DNA of 64,000 nt from CAVXHQ01 sp963789535 (lineage in GTDB: Bacteria; Pseudomonadota; Alphaproteobacteria; Rhodobacterales; Rhodobacteraceae): contig CAWBKU010000005.1 in the NCBI GenBank assembly GCA_963789535.1, positions 310,001 to 374,000 of the forward strand. The letters run 5' to 3'. The notes beneath the pieces are model-generated. The model had not been told where the DNA came from and ran no database searches. It saw only the letters and a program-made list of their open reading frames with translations. Shown piece by piece: positions 1 to 9,826 of the stretch. How positions within the stretch are numbered: the first letter of the stretch is position 1; every line of letters begins with the position of its first letter. The position numbers and the translations under genes were made by a program.

Positions 1-249
1 GTTGTCCATCGTGAAGTAGTTCGGGCCGCCGTAGGGCGACTGGAGCGGCTGATAGTTGGCGATCAGCGTGACGTAGCCCTCACGGCCGGGCTCGTAGCTG
101 CGGAACATGTAGAAGTCGGTCGCGTCGAGTTTGGGCGTCTCGGTGATGGCAGGCGCTTCGCGGTGCGAGGCGGCGTTGGCGACCGTGGCACTCAGGGCGA
201 GGGCCAGGGCCGTGCTCCCTGTCAGGAACTTCAGTGTCTTGGTTGTCAT
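1..249 (-). CDS. DUF4331 family secreted protein, N-terminal part (cut by window edge)
   Basis: Only the first 83 codons lie in the window; the rest is beyond base 1. The ATG is at 249-247. The protein begins with a Sec signal peptide (MTTKTLKFLTGST... ending ...ATVANA, about residues 1-26). The mature start SHREAPAITETPKLDATDFY follows. The SHREAP motif followed by a D-x-TDFYMFRS segment is characteristic of DUF4331 proteins, which are exported and of unknown function. It diverges from the prepilin peptidase gene with about 210 bp between them. The function cannot be stated beyond a periplasmic location. Confidence 0.8.
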   Translation of the reverse strand, partial: MTTKTLKFLTGSTALALALSATVANAASHREAPAITETPKLDATDFYMFRSYEPGREGYVTLIANYQPLQSPYGGPNYFTMDN

Positions 250-462
250 TATTGGTCTTCCTCCGGTGTGCCCGTTTTGGGGCGAGTTGATCGCGTTGGC
301 CGTCCAGTGTGCCGCGATGCAGCGTCTGAGACTGCACCAGAGCGGGGCGGGCGTGGGGTCTTTCGCCTACCCCTACAGCTACGGATGGTCCGCGATTAAG
401 TTTCCCCGGCACGCACATTATTTTGACATCTTGTGTGGCTCGCGAACTAAGGTGATGAAAGC

Positions 463-936
463 ATGTCTCAATTAACTTCACATCTTTCGGCGGCGGGCAT
501 GGTGACGAGCATAATCCTCTTGTTCGCGCTTGCAGCATCCGCGTGGATCGACGCCACCACGTTCCGCCTGCCGGACCGGATCACGCTGCCGCTTCTGGCG
601 GCGGGACTAGGTGTCGCCGCGTGGAGGGCGGGGGCTGTACCGTGGCCGGAAGTGGCCGGCGCCGCGGCGGGCCTTGCGGTCTTTGCCGCGATCGGCGCCG
701 CGTTCTGGCGCTGGCGCGGGACCGACGGGCTGGGCCTTGGCGATGCCAAGCTGCTGGGCGCGGGGGGGGCCTGGGTGGGGGTTTCCCTCCTGCCGCTGGT
801 GGTGCTGGTGGCGGCGCTCTCGGCGCTCGCTTTCGTGCTGGTGTCGGGTCGCGACCGGACCGCGCCGCTGCCGTTCGGGCCGTGGCTGGCGCTGGGGATC
901 GCGGTCGGCTGGGGCGTGCGCCTTTGGGGTGGATGA
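463..936 (+). CDS. A24-family prepilin peptidase (TadV/CpaA-like)
   Basis: A small polytopic membrane aspartic protease of 157 aa, the length usual for CpaA/TadV enzymes that lack the N-terminal methylase domain. Two conserved aspartate regions are visible: the first in SAWIDATTFRLPDRI (residues about 27-41), and the second in the GxGD motif GLGLGDAKLLGAGGAW (about 90-105). A PFGPWLALG segment sits near the C-terminus. Such enzymes cleave the leader of type IV or Flp pilins at the inner membrane. No other pilus gene is in the window, so it is an orphan here. An alternative start is ATG 499; 463 is preferred because an AAGG lies upstream. Confidence 0.85.
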   Translation: MSQLTSHLSAAGMVTSIILLFALAASAWIDATTFRLPDRITLPLLAAGLGVAAWRAGAVPWPEVAGAAAGLAVFAAIGAAFWRWRGTDGLGLGDAKLLGAGGAWVGVSLLPLVVLVAALSALAFVLVSGRDRTAPLPFGPWLALGIAVGWGVRLWGG

Positions 937-1000
937 GGGGCTTTTCTCTGCCGCGCGGGTTGCTAGGGTAGGTCGGAACGCAGGCACGGGGAGCAGGGCG

Positions 1001-2055
1001 ATGCGCACGATCAAGGGACCGGCGGTGTTTCTGGCGCAGTTCGCGACCGACGCGGCGCCCTATGACTCGCTGGACGGACTGGCCGGTTGGGCCGCCGAAA
1101 AGGGGTTCGGGGGAGTGCAGATCCCGACCTGGGACACGCGGCTCATCGACATGGAGAAGGCCGCGACCAGCGACGCCTATTGCGACGAGATCAAGGGGAT
1201 GCTGGCGGACCATGGCCTCGAGATCACCGATCTCGCCTCGCATATCGTGGGACAGCTCGTCGCCGTGCATCCCGCGCACGATACGCTGATGGATGCCTTT
1301 GCCCCGGTCGCGGTGCAAGGCAACGCGGTGGCGCGGCGGGCCTGGGCGGTCGAGCACCTGCGGCAATGCGCGCGGGCATCCCGGCGCCTCGGCCTCGACC
1401 GTCACACGACGTTCTCGGGGTCGCTCTGCTGGCCCTATCTCTATCCGTTTCCGCAATGGCCCGAGGGGCTGATCGACGAGGGGTTCACCGAACTGGCGGC
1501 GCGCTGGCGGCCCATTCTGGACGATTTCGACGAACACGGCCTCGATCTCTGCTACGAGATCCACCCGACCGAGGATCTGCACGACGGGCATAGCTGGGAG
1601 ATGTTCCTCGACAAGGTGAACGGCCACGCGCGCGCCAACATCATGTACGACCCGAGCCATTTCGTGCTGCAACAGCTCGATTACCTCGCGTTCATCGACC
1701 ATTACCATGACCGGATCCGCACGTTCCACGTGAAGGATGCAGAGTTCCGGCCGGATGGCAAATCGGGCGTCTACGGCGGGTTTCAGCCGTGGTCGAAACG
1801 GGCGGGGCGGTTCCGGTCCCCGGGCGACGGGCAGGTCGATTTCAGGGGCATCTTCAGCAAGCTGTCGACCTGTGGCTACGACGGCTGGGCGGTGCTCGAG
1901 TGGGAGTGCTACATCAAGAATTCCGAGGACGGCGCCCGCGAGGGAGCGCGTTCATCGCCGAGCACATCATCCGCGTGTCCGACCGGGCGTTCGACGATTT
2001 CGCGAAGTCGGGCGCGGACAGGGCGGCGAACCGGGCGATGCTGGGCCTCGACTAA
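1001..2055 (+). pseudogene. Sugar phosphate isomerase/epimerase (TIM barrel), single frameshift near 1944
   Basis: The ATG at 1001 opens a protein starting MRTIKGPAVFLAQF. Typical AP-endonuclease-2-like TIM-barrel segments follow: GFGGVQIPTWDTRLID, LCYEIHPTEDLHDG, IMYDPSHFVLQQ and IRTFHVKDAEF, which supply the usual Glu/Asp/His metal ligands. After GYDGWAVLEWECYIKNSEDGAREGA the frame is lost. The continuation AFIAEHIIRVSDRAFDDF lies in another frame up to the TAA at 2055, so one base appears to be missing around 1944 (gcg-gcg read as gcgcg). Corrected length is about 351 aa. The family interconverts sugars or inositols; the substrate is unknown. The gene overlaps the convergent 2052-3581 gene by 4 bp. 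The break may be a sequencing error because nothing else has decayed. Confidence 0.8.
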
Positions 2056-3581
2056 CGCTCGAACACGGCGATCGCGTCGGCGGGCACCACCTGCCAGTCG
2101 GAGGGGGGGCCGAGGGGCCAGAGGACGCGCACCTCTGCGGTGTCATAGGGGCCGAGGCCGAAGTGCAGCGGCAGGAGGCTGCCGCCGGCATGGCCGCCGC
2201 CGATCGTGACCTCCTGGGTCTGGATGCCGTCGGGGGTGCGGACCTCGACGACGGCGCCGATGGCGTCGGGGTTGTAGGCCTCCTGATGCAGGTAGACGCC
2301 AAGCCAGCGGCCGGTGCCGGGCGTCGCGTTCTGCCAGATTTCCATCGGCGCGCGGCGATTGACGACGACGATGTCGAGCAGGCCGTCGGCGTTGAGGTCG
2401 GCGAGCGCCGCGCCGCGCGAGCGTTGGGTCGTGGCGATGCCCGCGACCGCGGCCATCTCGGCAAAGGTGCCGTCCGCGCCCTGCATCAGCAGGTTGTTGG
2501 GGTCTTGCATCGCCATCGTCGGCATCTGGTCGACGTTGCCCTTGGTGATGAACAGGTCCGCGCGACCGTCGTTGTCGATGTCGCCGAATTCGGCGTGCCA
2601 GCCGGTCGAGGGGCGCCCGTCGCCGCCGGTAAAGGGGCGCTGGGCGAAGGTGCCGGTGGTGAACGGCACGGTCGCGAACCGTGTGCCGTCGTTGGCCATG
2701 AGCATCTGGTCGCCCATCGAGGTGAGCATCACCTCGGGCAGGCCGTCGCCGGTCAGGTCACGCGACGCGATGCCCATCCCCCAGAGTTGCATCCGGTCCC
2801 AGCCGTCCCCGGGGCCGAGTTCGCGCAAGGGGTCGAGCGTCCACATCTGCTCGTATCCGTCGCGGACATAGTACTGCCGGTCGTTGGAGATGCGCAGCAT
2901 CGGCGTGCCGGCGCGGCGCCAGTCCGAGAACAGCATCGAGAGCGGGCAGAAGCCGGGGTCGAGCGGGATCGGCGGGCCGTAGGCGTCGCCGTCGGGACGG
3001 AGCAACCAGTTGGTGTCGCAGGTGCCGAAGGGGCCCGCGGGGTCGGTGGCATCGACGTAGTTGCCGATGGCCAGCGTCGGCAAGGCGGCGCCCGCCTCCC
3101 ACGTTGCGGAAAAGGCGGTGGTCCAGCGGGCGTCCGTCGGCAGGCCAAGGCTGTCGGGAGCGGGGGCGAAGGTGCAGTCGCCCTGCCCCATCAACAGCAG
3201 GTTCGCGCCGTTGCGCAGGACCATGAGGTCCGTGTTGCCGTCGCTGTCGACATCGAGCGGGTAGGCGCCGGTGGTGTCGGTGACGGCGTCGATCGCGCCG
3301 AGATCGAAGAGGATGTCGCCGCCCGGCGGGGTCGCGTTGACATAGAGGTGTGCGGGTGCCGCGCCGCCCGCGGCGAAGATGTCGGGGCGGGTGTCGGCGT
3401 TGCAGTCGAACACCGCGACGCCGCCGCCGACGAAATGGGACCAGCCGCCGGTGTAGTCGTGCGGCACCGGCAGGGCGGCGGCACGGTCGGTGAAGGCGGG
3501 CTGGGCCAGCGCGGGGAGGGCCCACGACAGCGCCGCGCAGAGGCATGCGGCGGCGCGGACGGCAGGACGGGGAACGGGCAC
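2052..3581 (-). CDS. Secreted FG-GAP/VCBS repeat protein with ASPIC/UnbV domain (CRTAC1-like)
   Basis: A 509-aa exported protein. I place the start at GTG 3581-3579, with GAGG 6 bases upstream; the open frame extends further but without a ribosome site. A signal peptide (VRAAACLCAALSWALPALAQ) precedes several Ca-binding FG-GAP/VCBS blades of the type FDCNADTRPDIF, LDVDSDGNTDLMV, DIDNDGRADLFI and DLNADGLLDIVVV. The C-terminal segment (GAVVEVRTPDGIQTQEVTIG, then HFGLGPYDTAEVRVLWP) is an ASPIC/UnbV domain. It is probably a periplasmic or surface beta-propeller protein with no known enzymatic role. It converges on the isomerase gene with a 4-bp overlap. Confidence 0.82.
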   Translation of the reverse strand: MPVPRPAVRAAACLCAALSWALPALAQPAFTDRAAALPVPHDYTGGWSHFVGGGVAVFDCNADTRPDIFAAGGAAPAHLYVNATPPGGDILFDLGAIDAVTDTTGAYPLDVDSDGNTDLMVLRNGANLLLMGQGDCTFAPAPDSLGLPTDARWTTAFSATWEAGAALPTLAIGNYVDATDPAGPFGTCDTNWLLRPDGDAYGPPIPLDPGFCPLSMLFSDWRRAGTPMLRISNDRQYYVRDGYEQMWTLDPLRELGPGDGWDRMQLWGMGIASRDLTGDGLPEVMLTSMGDQMLMANDGTRFATVPFTTGTFAQRPFTGGDGRPSTGWHAEFGDIDNDGRADLFITKGNVDQMPTMAMQDPNNLLMQGADGTFAEMAAVAGIATTQRSRGAALADLNADGLLDIVVVNRRAPMEIWQNATPGTGRWLGVYLHQEAYNPDAIGAVVEVRTPDGIQTQEVTIGGGHAGGSLLPLHFGLGPYDTAEVRVLWPLGPPSDWQVVPADAIAVFER

Positions 3582-3761
3582 AGGAAACCTCGGGTCCGGG
3601 GCAGGCGGCACCAGAGGTCGCACGGGCGCTGCCACAAGGGAATAGGGCACGCCGAAAACCGAAAGAAATTGACAAGCGTTGGCGCAATCGCAAAGGTCCG
3701 CACCGTGGCGACATCGCCTGGACGGCCCTGCGGGGGCCGTATCATCCTTGGGAGGAACTAC

Positions 3762-4791
3762 ATGAAGAAGATTCTGATCGCGGCGGCGGTTGCCGTCGCC
3801 TCGTCGGCGTCGGCGGTATTCGCCGAAGCCCACGCCATGACCGTCGGCGTAAGCTGGTCCGATTTCCAGGAAGAGCGCTGGAAGACCGACGAAGCCGCCA
3901 TCGTCGAGGCCCTCGAGGCGGCGGGCGCGACCTATGTCTCCGCCGACGCGCAGTCTTCGGCGACCAAGCAGCTCGCCGACGTCGAGAGCCTCATCACGCA
4001 GGGCGTCGACGCGCTCATCATCCTCGCGCAGGACGGTGCGGCGATCGGGCCGGCGCTGGACGCCGCAGAGGCCGCCGGTATCCCGGTCATCGGCTACGAC
4101 CGCCTGATCGAAGATCCCCGCGCCTTCTACCTCACCTTCGACAACGTCGAGGTTGGCCGGATGCAGGCCGCTGCCGTTCTGGCCGCTGCCCCGACCGGCA
4201 ACTACGTGATGATCAAGGGCTCGCCCACCGACCCGAACTCGGACTTCCTCCGGGGCGGTCAGCAAGAGGTGTTGCAGGCGGCGATCGACGCGGGTGACAT
4301 CACCATCGTCGGCGAGGCCTATACCGATGGCTGGCAGCCCGTCGAACGCGCAGCTCAACATGGAGCAGATCCTGACGCAGAACGACAACAACGTCGATGC
4401 GGTCGTCGCCTCGAACGACGGCACCGCCGGTGGCGTCGTGGCCGCCCTTGCCGCGCAGGGCATGGACGGTATCCCGGTCTCGGGTCAGGACGGCGACCTT
4501 GCCGCGCTGAACCGTGTGGCGCTCGGCACGCAGACCGTGTCGGTGTGGAAGGACAGCCGCGCGCTGGGCCGTGCGGCAGGCGAAATCGCCGTGGCGCTCG
4601 CGAGCGGCACCGCGATGGCCGATGTCGACGGTGCGGCGATGTTCACGACGCCGGGCGGCATCGAGGTCGCCTCGATCCTGCTGGCACCGCAGCCGATCAC
4701 GCAGGACAACCTGAACCTGGTTCTGGACGCAGGCTGGATCGGCCAGGACGTGCTCTGCCAGGGCGTGACCGACCTCGAGGTCTGCAACTAG
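3762..4791 (+). pseudogene. xylF: XylF, D-xylose ABC transporter substrate-binding protein; one-base frameshift near 4340
   Basis: ATG 3762 follows GGGAGG at 3750-3755. The signal peptide (MKKILIAAAVAVASS...FAEA) leads into a type I periplasmic sugar-binding fold with XylF hallmarks: VSWSDFQEERWKTD, ITQGVDALIILAQDG, IPVIGYDRLIEDP, FYLTFDNVEVGRMQA. At GWQP the frame breaks. The continuation SNAQLNMEQILTQNDNNVDA...VTDLEVCN runs in another frame to the TAG at 4791, consistent with one extra C in the CCC at 4338-4340. Corrected length is 342 aa, normal for XylF. Downstream xylH and xylG are intact and xylA lies nearby, so a sequence error is more likely than true loss. A 12-bp hairpin follows the stop. 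Confidence 0.85.
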
Positions 4792-4801
4792 GCCAGCCCT
4801 T

Positions 4802-4830
4802 CGGCCCGCGCCCCTGTCGGGCGCGGGCCG
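4802..4830 (+). terminator. 12-bp GC hairpin between xylF and xylH (attenuator-like)
   Basis: CGGCCCGCGCCC, loop CTGTC, GGGCGCGGGCCG: a perfect 12-bp stem starting 11 bases after the xylF stop. No run of T follows, so it is better read as a transcript-stabilising or partly terminating hairpin that favours the binding protein over the permease. Confidence 0.55.
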
Positions 4831-4905
4831 GTTTCCACGGGGAATTTCCGGGTCGATCCGATCCGAAGAGCAATGTCCGGGCAAACCGGATGGGAGGGGC
4901 GCGTG

Positions 4906-6171
4906 ATGGCCAATGGCCTTGGAAAACTCGTTCGCACGTTGCAGATCGACATGCGCCTGCTGGGGATGATCGGGGCATTCGTGCTGATCGCGCTGGCGTT
5001 CCACATCACCACCGGCGGCCTGTTCATCACGCCGCGCAATATCTTCAACCTGACGCTTCAGACCGCCTCGGTGGCGGTGATGGCGACGGGAATGGTGTTC
5101 GTCATCGTCACCCGCAACATCGACCTGTCGATCGGATCGCTGCTCGGGGTGTCCGGCATGATCATGGGGATCGTGCAGACGCAATGGATGCCCGGTCTCG
5201 TCGGTTTCGGCAGCCCGATGATCTGGATCGTGACGGTCCTCGTCGGCATCGCCGTCGGCGTGCTCATCGGCGGGTTCCAGGGTTGGCTCATCGGGTATCT
5301 GACGATCCCGTCGTTCATCGTGACGCTGGGCGGTCTGCTCATCTGGCGCGGGGCGGCGTGGATGGCGACGCGCGGCACGACCATCGCGCCGCTGGACGCG
5401 AGGTTCAACATGCTGGGCGGCCAGTCCGGCACCATCGGGGCGACGGCAAGCTGGGCGCTGGCGATCGTCGGCAGCGTCGCGACCGTGCTCCTTCTCATCA
5501 ACACACGCCGCGCGCATCAGCGGCACGATTTCCCGGTGAAACCGCTCTGGGCCGAGGTGGCGCTGGGCGCGATCCTCGTCGGCGCGATCTGCGGCATCAC
5601 CGCCTATATCAACGCCTACCGGATCCCCGTGAACCTGCTGCGGCGCGAGTTCGAGGCGCGGGGCGAGACGATGCCCGAGGGCTATACCGAGGCTTACGGG
5701 TTCCCGATCTCGGTCCTCATCGTGCTCGCCATCGCCATCGCGATGACGGTGATCGCCCGCAAGACGCGGTTCGGGCGCTATGTCTTCGCGATCGGCGGCA
5801 ACCCGGATGCGGCGGAACTGTCGGGCATCGACACGCGCTGGATGACGGTAAAGGTCTTCGCGCTGATGGGCGGCCTCGCCGCGGTGTCGGCGGTAATCGC
5901 AAGCGCGCGGCTCGCGTCGGCCGGCAACAGCCTCGGCGAACTCGACGAATTGCGGGTGATCGCGGCGGCGGTGATCGGCGGCACGGCCCTCGCGGGCGGG
6001 GTCGGCACGATCTATGGCGCGCTTCTCGGGGCATTCATCATGCAGTCGCTGGTGTCGGGCATGGGCATGGTGAACATCGACACGCCGTTCCAGAACATGG
6101 TCGTGGGCGCGGTCCTGATCGTCGCGGTCTGGGTCGACATCCTCTATCGGCGCAGGACGGGAGAGACGTGA
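4906..6171 (+). CDS. xylH: XylH, xylose ABC transporter permease
   Basis: A 421-aa inner-membrane permease of the ribose/xylose (BPD_transp_2) family. I choose ATG 4906 (MANGLGKLVR) because GGGAGG at 4892-4897 is correctly spaced; an in-frame ATG at 4873 lacks a site. Many hydrophobic segments are visible. The family loop NIDLSIGSLLGVSG (about residue 80) and the conserved IGGNPDAAELSGID plus AAAVIGGTALAGGVGT near the C-terminus identify sugar permeases of this class. About 420 aa is expected for XylH, which is longer than RbsC. Its TGA overlaps the xylG start (TGATG). It works with XylF and XylG to import D-xylose. Confidence 0.92.
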   Translation: MANGLGKLVRTLQIDMRLLGMIGAFVLIALAFHITTGGLFITPRNIFNLTLQTASVAVMATGMVFVIVTRNIDLSIGSLLGVSGMIMGIVQTQWMPGLVGFGSPMIWIVTVLVGIAVGVLIGGFQGWLIGYLTIPSFIVTLGGLLIWRGAAWMATRGTTIAPLDARFNMLGGQSGTIGATASWALAIVGSVATVLLLINTRRAHQRHDFPVKPLWAEVALGAILVGAICGITAYINAYRIPVNLLRREFEARGETMPEGYTEAYGFPISVLIVLAIAIAMTVIARKTRFGRYVFAIGGNPDAAELSGIDTRWMTVKVFALMGGLAAVSAVIASARLASAGNSLGELDELRVIAAAVIGGTALAGGVGTIYGALLGAFIMQSLVSGMGMVNIDTPFQNMVVGAVLIVAVWVDILYRRRTGET

Positions 6172-6956
6172 TGATGGACATGGCCAAGGGTGCGGGGGCG
6201 CAACGCGGCACGCCGCTGCTGGAGATGCGCAACATCTCGATCAACTTCGGCGGGATCAAGGCGGTGGACGACGTGACCATCGACGTGATGCCGGGCGAGG
6301 TCGTGGGCCTGCTGGGCCACAATGGCGCGGGCAAATCGACCCTCATCAAGATCCTCGCCGGAGCCTACAAGAAGGACGAGGGCGAGATCTATGTCGACGG
6401 CAAGCCGGTCGAGATCAACAATCCGCGCGACGCGCGCGCCCACAACATCGAGACGATCTATCAGACGCTGGCGCTGTCGGACAACCTCGATGCCGCGTCG
6501 AACCTGTTCCTCGGGCGAGAGCTGACGACGCGCTGGGGCCTTGTCGACGATACCGCGATGGAGGCCGAAAGCCGCAAGATCATGGCGCGCCTCAACCCCA
6601 ACTTCAAACGGTTCAGCGAGCCGGTGCGGAAGCTCTCGGGCGGACAGCGGCAATCGGTGGCGATTGCACGGGCGGTCTATTTCAACGCCCGCATCCTCAT
6701 CATGGACGAGCCGACGGCGGCGCTGGGCGTCCACGAGACGGCGATGGTCGCCGACCTGATCAAGGAACTGAAGCAGCAGGGCCTCGGCATCTTCCTCATC
6801 AGTCACGACACGCGCGAGATGATGGACCTCTGCGACCGGGTGTCGGTGATGAAGAACGGTGCCCTGATCGGCACCGAGCGGGTCGAGGACGTGACCGAGG
6901 ACGACATCCTGTCGATGATCATCATGGGCAAGAATCCCAAGCGCGACGCGGCCTAG
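6171..6956 (+). CDS. xylG: XylG-like ATP-binding protein of the xylose ABC transporter (single ABC domain)
   Basis: 261 aa with one ABC cassette. Walker A GHNGAGKST is at residues 49-57, the signature LSGGQRQ at 155-161, Walker B ILIMDEPTAALG at 175-186, and the H-loop LISHD around 209-213. The start ATG 6171 overlaps the xylH stop by one base. Enterobacterial XylG has two fused cassettes (about 510 aa). This one has only one, as in other alphaproteobacterial sugar transporters, so a homodimer probably drives import. Its end overlaps the convergent peroxidase gene by 4 bp. Confidence 0.9.
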   Translation: MMDMAKGAGAQRGTPLLEMRNISINFGGIKAVDDVTIDVMPGEVVGLLGHNGAGKSTLIKILAGAYKKDEGEIYVDGKPVEINNPRDARAHNIETIYQTLALSDNLDAASNLFLGRELTTRWGLVDDTAMEAESRKIMARLNPNFKRFSEPVRKLSGGQRQSVAIARAVYFNARILIMDEPTAALGVHETAMVADLIKELKQQGLGIFLISHDTREMMDLCDRVSVMKNGALIGTERVEDVTEDDILSMIIMGKNPKRDAA

Positions 6957-8288
6957 GGGTTCGGAATACTCAGGCCGCTGGGGACGGCGGCGGGGATGCC
7001 GAGGCGTCCGGCCGGGAACGTCGGATCGGTCAGCGTGTCGAGGAACGCCACGATATCGGCGATGTCGGCGGGTGACAGCGCGGCGCCGGGGGCGGCGACT
7101 TCGGTGATCGTGGCGACCTCGTCGGGCGAGGACAGCACCACCCAGGTCGTCGTAGGGGAGTTCGGGCAGGACGGCCTGTGCCCTGTCGTAGGTCGAAAAG
7201 GCGCGCGTCGGGTCGGTGTGGGCACGCACGAAGGTCGCGAGGTCGCCATAGGCGCCGGCGTGGCCCCAGGGGCCGGTGCGCGCGACGTTGCGCAGGGACG
7301 GTGTGCGGAAGGCATAGAGGTCGGCGGGGTCGCCGGTGACGCGGTAGCGGCCCTGATCGCGGGCGTTGCCCTCGAAGGTCATCGCCTTGCCGGGGCCGAT
7401 CTGGACCTGGCCCGTCGCATGGAAGGCCTGGTCGCTGAGGAAGGCGCCCGTGTGGCAGGCGGCGCAGCCGGCGTCGCCGTAGAACAGGTCCGCGCCGCGC
7501 ATCGCGTCGTCGGGCAGGGTGCCGGTGCCGCGCAGGAAGGCGTCGAAAGGTGCGGCGTCCGAACGCCATTCGAGTTCGATGAACGAGGCGAGCGCGTTCG
7601 AGACGTCGGCGAAGGTGATGTCGTCGGGCGAGGCGATCCGCGGATAGGCCACGGCGAAGGCGTCGGCATAGGCGGGGATCGCCGCGACACGGCGCGCGAT
7701 CAGATCCCAGGCGCCGCCCGGCCCGGTCAGGATGCCCATGCGGACGGCCCGGGAAATCTCGTTCTCGGCGAAATGGCCCGCCATCTCGTCGGCGCTGAGG
7801 ACGGGGAACATCGACTGCGCCGAGAGCAGCGACTCGAACCCCTGAAGCATGTCGTCGTCGAGCGGCGTGCGCAGGCCGCCGGGGCGGGCGGGGTCGACCT
7901 CGATCCGGCCGTCGTGGAACAGGACGGTGAACTCGGTCGCGCCGAGGTTGAAGAGCGGCTGCGCATTGCGCGGCACCCGTTGCAGCGGCGGGTTGGCGGG
8001 GTCGGCGACGCGGTCGGGGCCGAGGCCGATGCCGCCGTCGCCGAGCGAGAGCGACAGGCCGTCGCCGGTGCCGAAGGCGGGGTGGTGGCAGGTGGCGCAG
8101 GCGACTTCCTGGTTGCCCGACAGGATCGGATCGTAGAACAGGAGTTGCCCGAGGCGGGCGGCGGCCTCGTTCACCGGGCGATAGTCGGCGTCGGTGACGG
8201 GGGCGGGCCAGCGGGTCGCGTCCTGCGCCCGGAACGGTCCGGCGAGCACGGCGGCGAGCAAGGCGAGGGGGAGCGACGCGCGGATCAT
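6953..8288 (-). pseudogene. Di-haem cytochrome c peroxidase (MauG/CCP family), frameshift near 7142
   Basis: The ATG at 8288 gives a signal peptide (MIRASLPLALLAAVLAGPF) and then two haem-c sites, CATCH at residues 64-68 and CAACH at 275-279, as in periplasmic di-haem peroxidases and MauG-like enzymes. The segments RLGQLLFYDPILSGNQ and FRTPSLRNVARTGPWGHAG are typical of the family. After LPELPYDDL the frame shifts. The true C-terminus VVLSSPDEVATITEVAAPG...SIPNP continues in another frame to the stop at 6953, consistent with one extra C in CCC at 7141-7143. Corrected length is about 444 aa. The role (peroxide reduction or protein oxidation) is unknown. Confidence 0.82.
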
Positions 8289-8329
8289 GGCGCGACGTTA
8301 GGCGGCAACGGCGGTTCCGGCAACGTCAA

Positions 8330-9826
8330 TCACCATGCGATCAGCGCCAGCGTGACGACGGGAAACGCCACGAGGAAGGCGACGCGGATCAGGTCGGAGG
8401 CGACGAACCACAGGACCGCGCGATAGACCCCGCCCATCGGCGTCGTCCGGTCGAGCGCGCCGATGACGAAGAGGTTCATGCCGACGGGCGGGGTGATGAG
8501 GCCGACCTCGACGACGATGAGGACGAGGATGCCGAACCAGATCGCCACCTGTTCCGAGTTGAGCCGCGCCAGCGCCCCGGCGCCGACGCCGCGCAGGTCG
8601 AGGGCGGCGATCTGGTCGCGGGTGAGTTCGAGGCCGGAGGCGAGCGCCGACTGAACCTCGCGCAGCAGGTCCGGCGCCACCTGCGCGCCCGCCGCCAGTG
8701 CCTCGGCCACGCGGTGGGCGTGCAGGTCGGCCATGGTGACAAGGCCGAAGTCGAGGCCCTGCATCACCGGCCAGAAGATCGGGATGGTGAGCAGGATCAT
8801 CGACAGGCTGTCCATCAGGCAGCCGAGGAGGAGGTAGAAGACGAGGATCAGGATCAGCACCGTCCAGGGGCTGAACCCCTGTGCCGCGACCCATGCGGCG
8901 AGATCCTGCGGCACCTGCGTCAGCGCGAGAAAGCCGTTGTAGAACGCCGCGCCGAACACGATGAAGAAGATCATCGCGGTGGCCCGCGCGGTGCCGGTGA
9001 AACTCTCGCCCAGCGTCCGCCAGGTCATGCCGCCGTTCGCCAGCGCGATCAGGCCGGTGCCGAAGGCGCCGACGGCGGCGCCCTCGGTCGGGGTGAACCA
9101 GCCCCGGTAGATGCCGCCCACGACGAGCGCGAAGACGACGAGGACCGGCCAGACGGCACGCAGGGCGCGCAGCCGTTCGGCATAGGGCAGGCGCGGTGCG
9201 GTGCCTGCGGTGCCCGGGTGGACCCGGACGTAGATCGCGATGGTGAGCATGTAGCCGAGCGCCGCGAGGAGGCCCGGGATGACGGCGGCGAGGAACAGCT
9301 TGGCGATGTTCTGCTCGGTCAGGATGGCGTAGATCACCAGCACCACAGACGGCGGGATCAGGATGCCCAGCGTGCCGCCCGCCGCGAGCGTCGCGGTGGC
9401 GAAACCGCCCGGGTAGCCATGCGCCCGCATCTCGGGCAGGGCGACGCGGCCCATGGTGGCGGCGGTCGCGAGGCTCGATCCGCAGATCGCGCCGAAGCCC
9501 GCGCAGGCCCCGATCGAGGCCATCGCCACCCCGCCCTTGCGGTGCCCGAGCCAGGCGGCGGCGGCGCGGAACAGGGCCTGAGACATGCCGCCCAGCGTCG
9601 CGAAATGGCCCATGAGGAGGAACATCGGGATGATCGAGAGGGAGTAGCTGGAGAAGGTCGTGTAGGTCTCGGATTTGAGCCTGCCGAAAGCGACGGTGGT
9701 GTCGCCGGTGATCCAGATCAGGCCCGCGAGGCCGGTGACGAACATCGCCAGCCCGATGGGCACACGCAGGAAGATGAGGACGAGGATCGCGGGAAAGGAC
9801 GCGAGACCGATCGCGAAATCGCTCAT
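8330..9826 (-). CDS. dctM: TRAP transporter large permease (DctM family) with an extra ~67-residue loop
   Basis: 498 aa, polytopic. Family segments include GFGAICGSSLATAATMG, LAAGGTLGILIPPSVV, TPTEGAAVGAFG and GLITPPVGMNLFVIGA. Most DctM proteins are about 425-440 aa. The excess here is a hydrophilic Ala/Leu-rich insertion of about residues 361-427, between IPIFWPVMQGLDF and IWFGILVLIVVEVG, that is, between two late membrane helices. The ATG at 9826 overlaps the dctQ stop by 4 bp. It forms the ion-driven transport unit with DctQ and takes substrate from DctP. The substrate is unknown; the position after xylA may point to a sugar acid, but that is inference. Confidence 0.9.
   Translation of the reverse strand: MSDFAIGLASFPAILVLIFLRVPIGLAMFVTGLAGLIWITGDTTVAFGRLKSETYTTFSSYSLSIIPMFLLMGHFATLGGMSQALFRAAAAWLGHRKGGVAMASIGACAGFGAICGSSLATAATMGRVALPEMRAHGYPGGFATATLAAGGTLGILIPPSVVLVIYAILTEQNIAKLFLAAVIPGLLAALGYMLTIAIYVRVHPGTAGTAPRLPYAERLRALRAVWPVLVVFALVVGGIYRGWFTPTEGAAVGAFGTGLIALANGGMTWRTLGESFTGTARATAMIFFIVFGAAFYNGFLALTQVPQDLAAWVAAQGFSPWTVLILILVFYLLLGCLMDSLSMILLTIPIFWPVMQGLDFGLVTMADLHAHRVAEALAAGAQVAPDLLREVQSALASGLELTRDQIAALDLRGVGAGALARLNSEQVAIWFGILVLIVVEVGLITPPVGMNLFVIGALDRTTPMGGVYRAVLWFVASDLIRVAFLVAFPVVTLALIAW

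Noticed and set aside
3669..3674. TTGACA upstream of xylF as a promoter -35 box
   Set aside because: No acceptable -10 hexamer lies 16-18 bases downstream (AAAGGT at 17), so it is not claimed.
1737..6956. A 1739-codon uninterrupted frame on the plus strand
   Set aside because: It is a chance read-through in GC-rich DNA: it joins the xylF N-terminus and xylG in one frame through xylH read out of frame. Ribosome sites and protein families separate the three genes.
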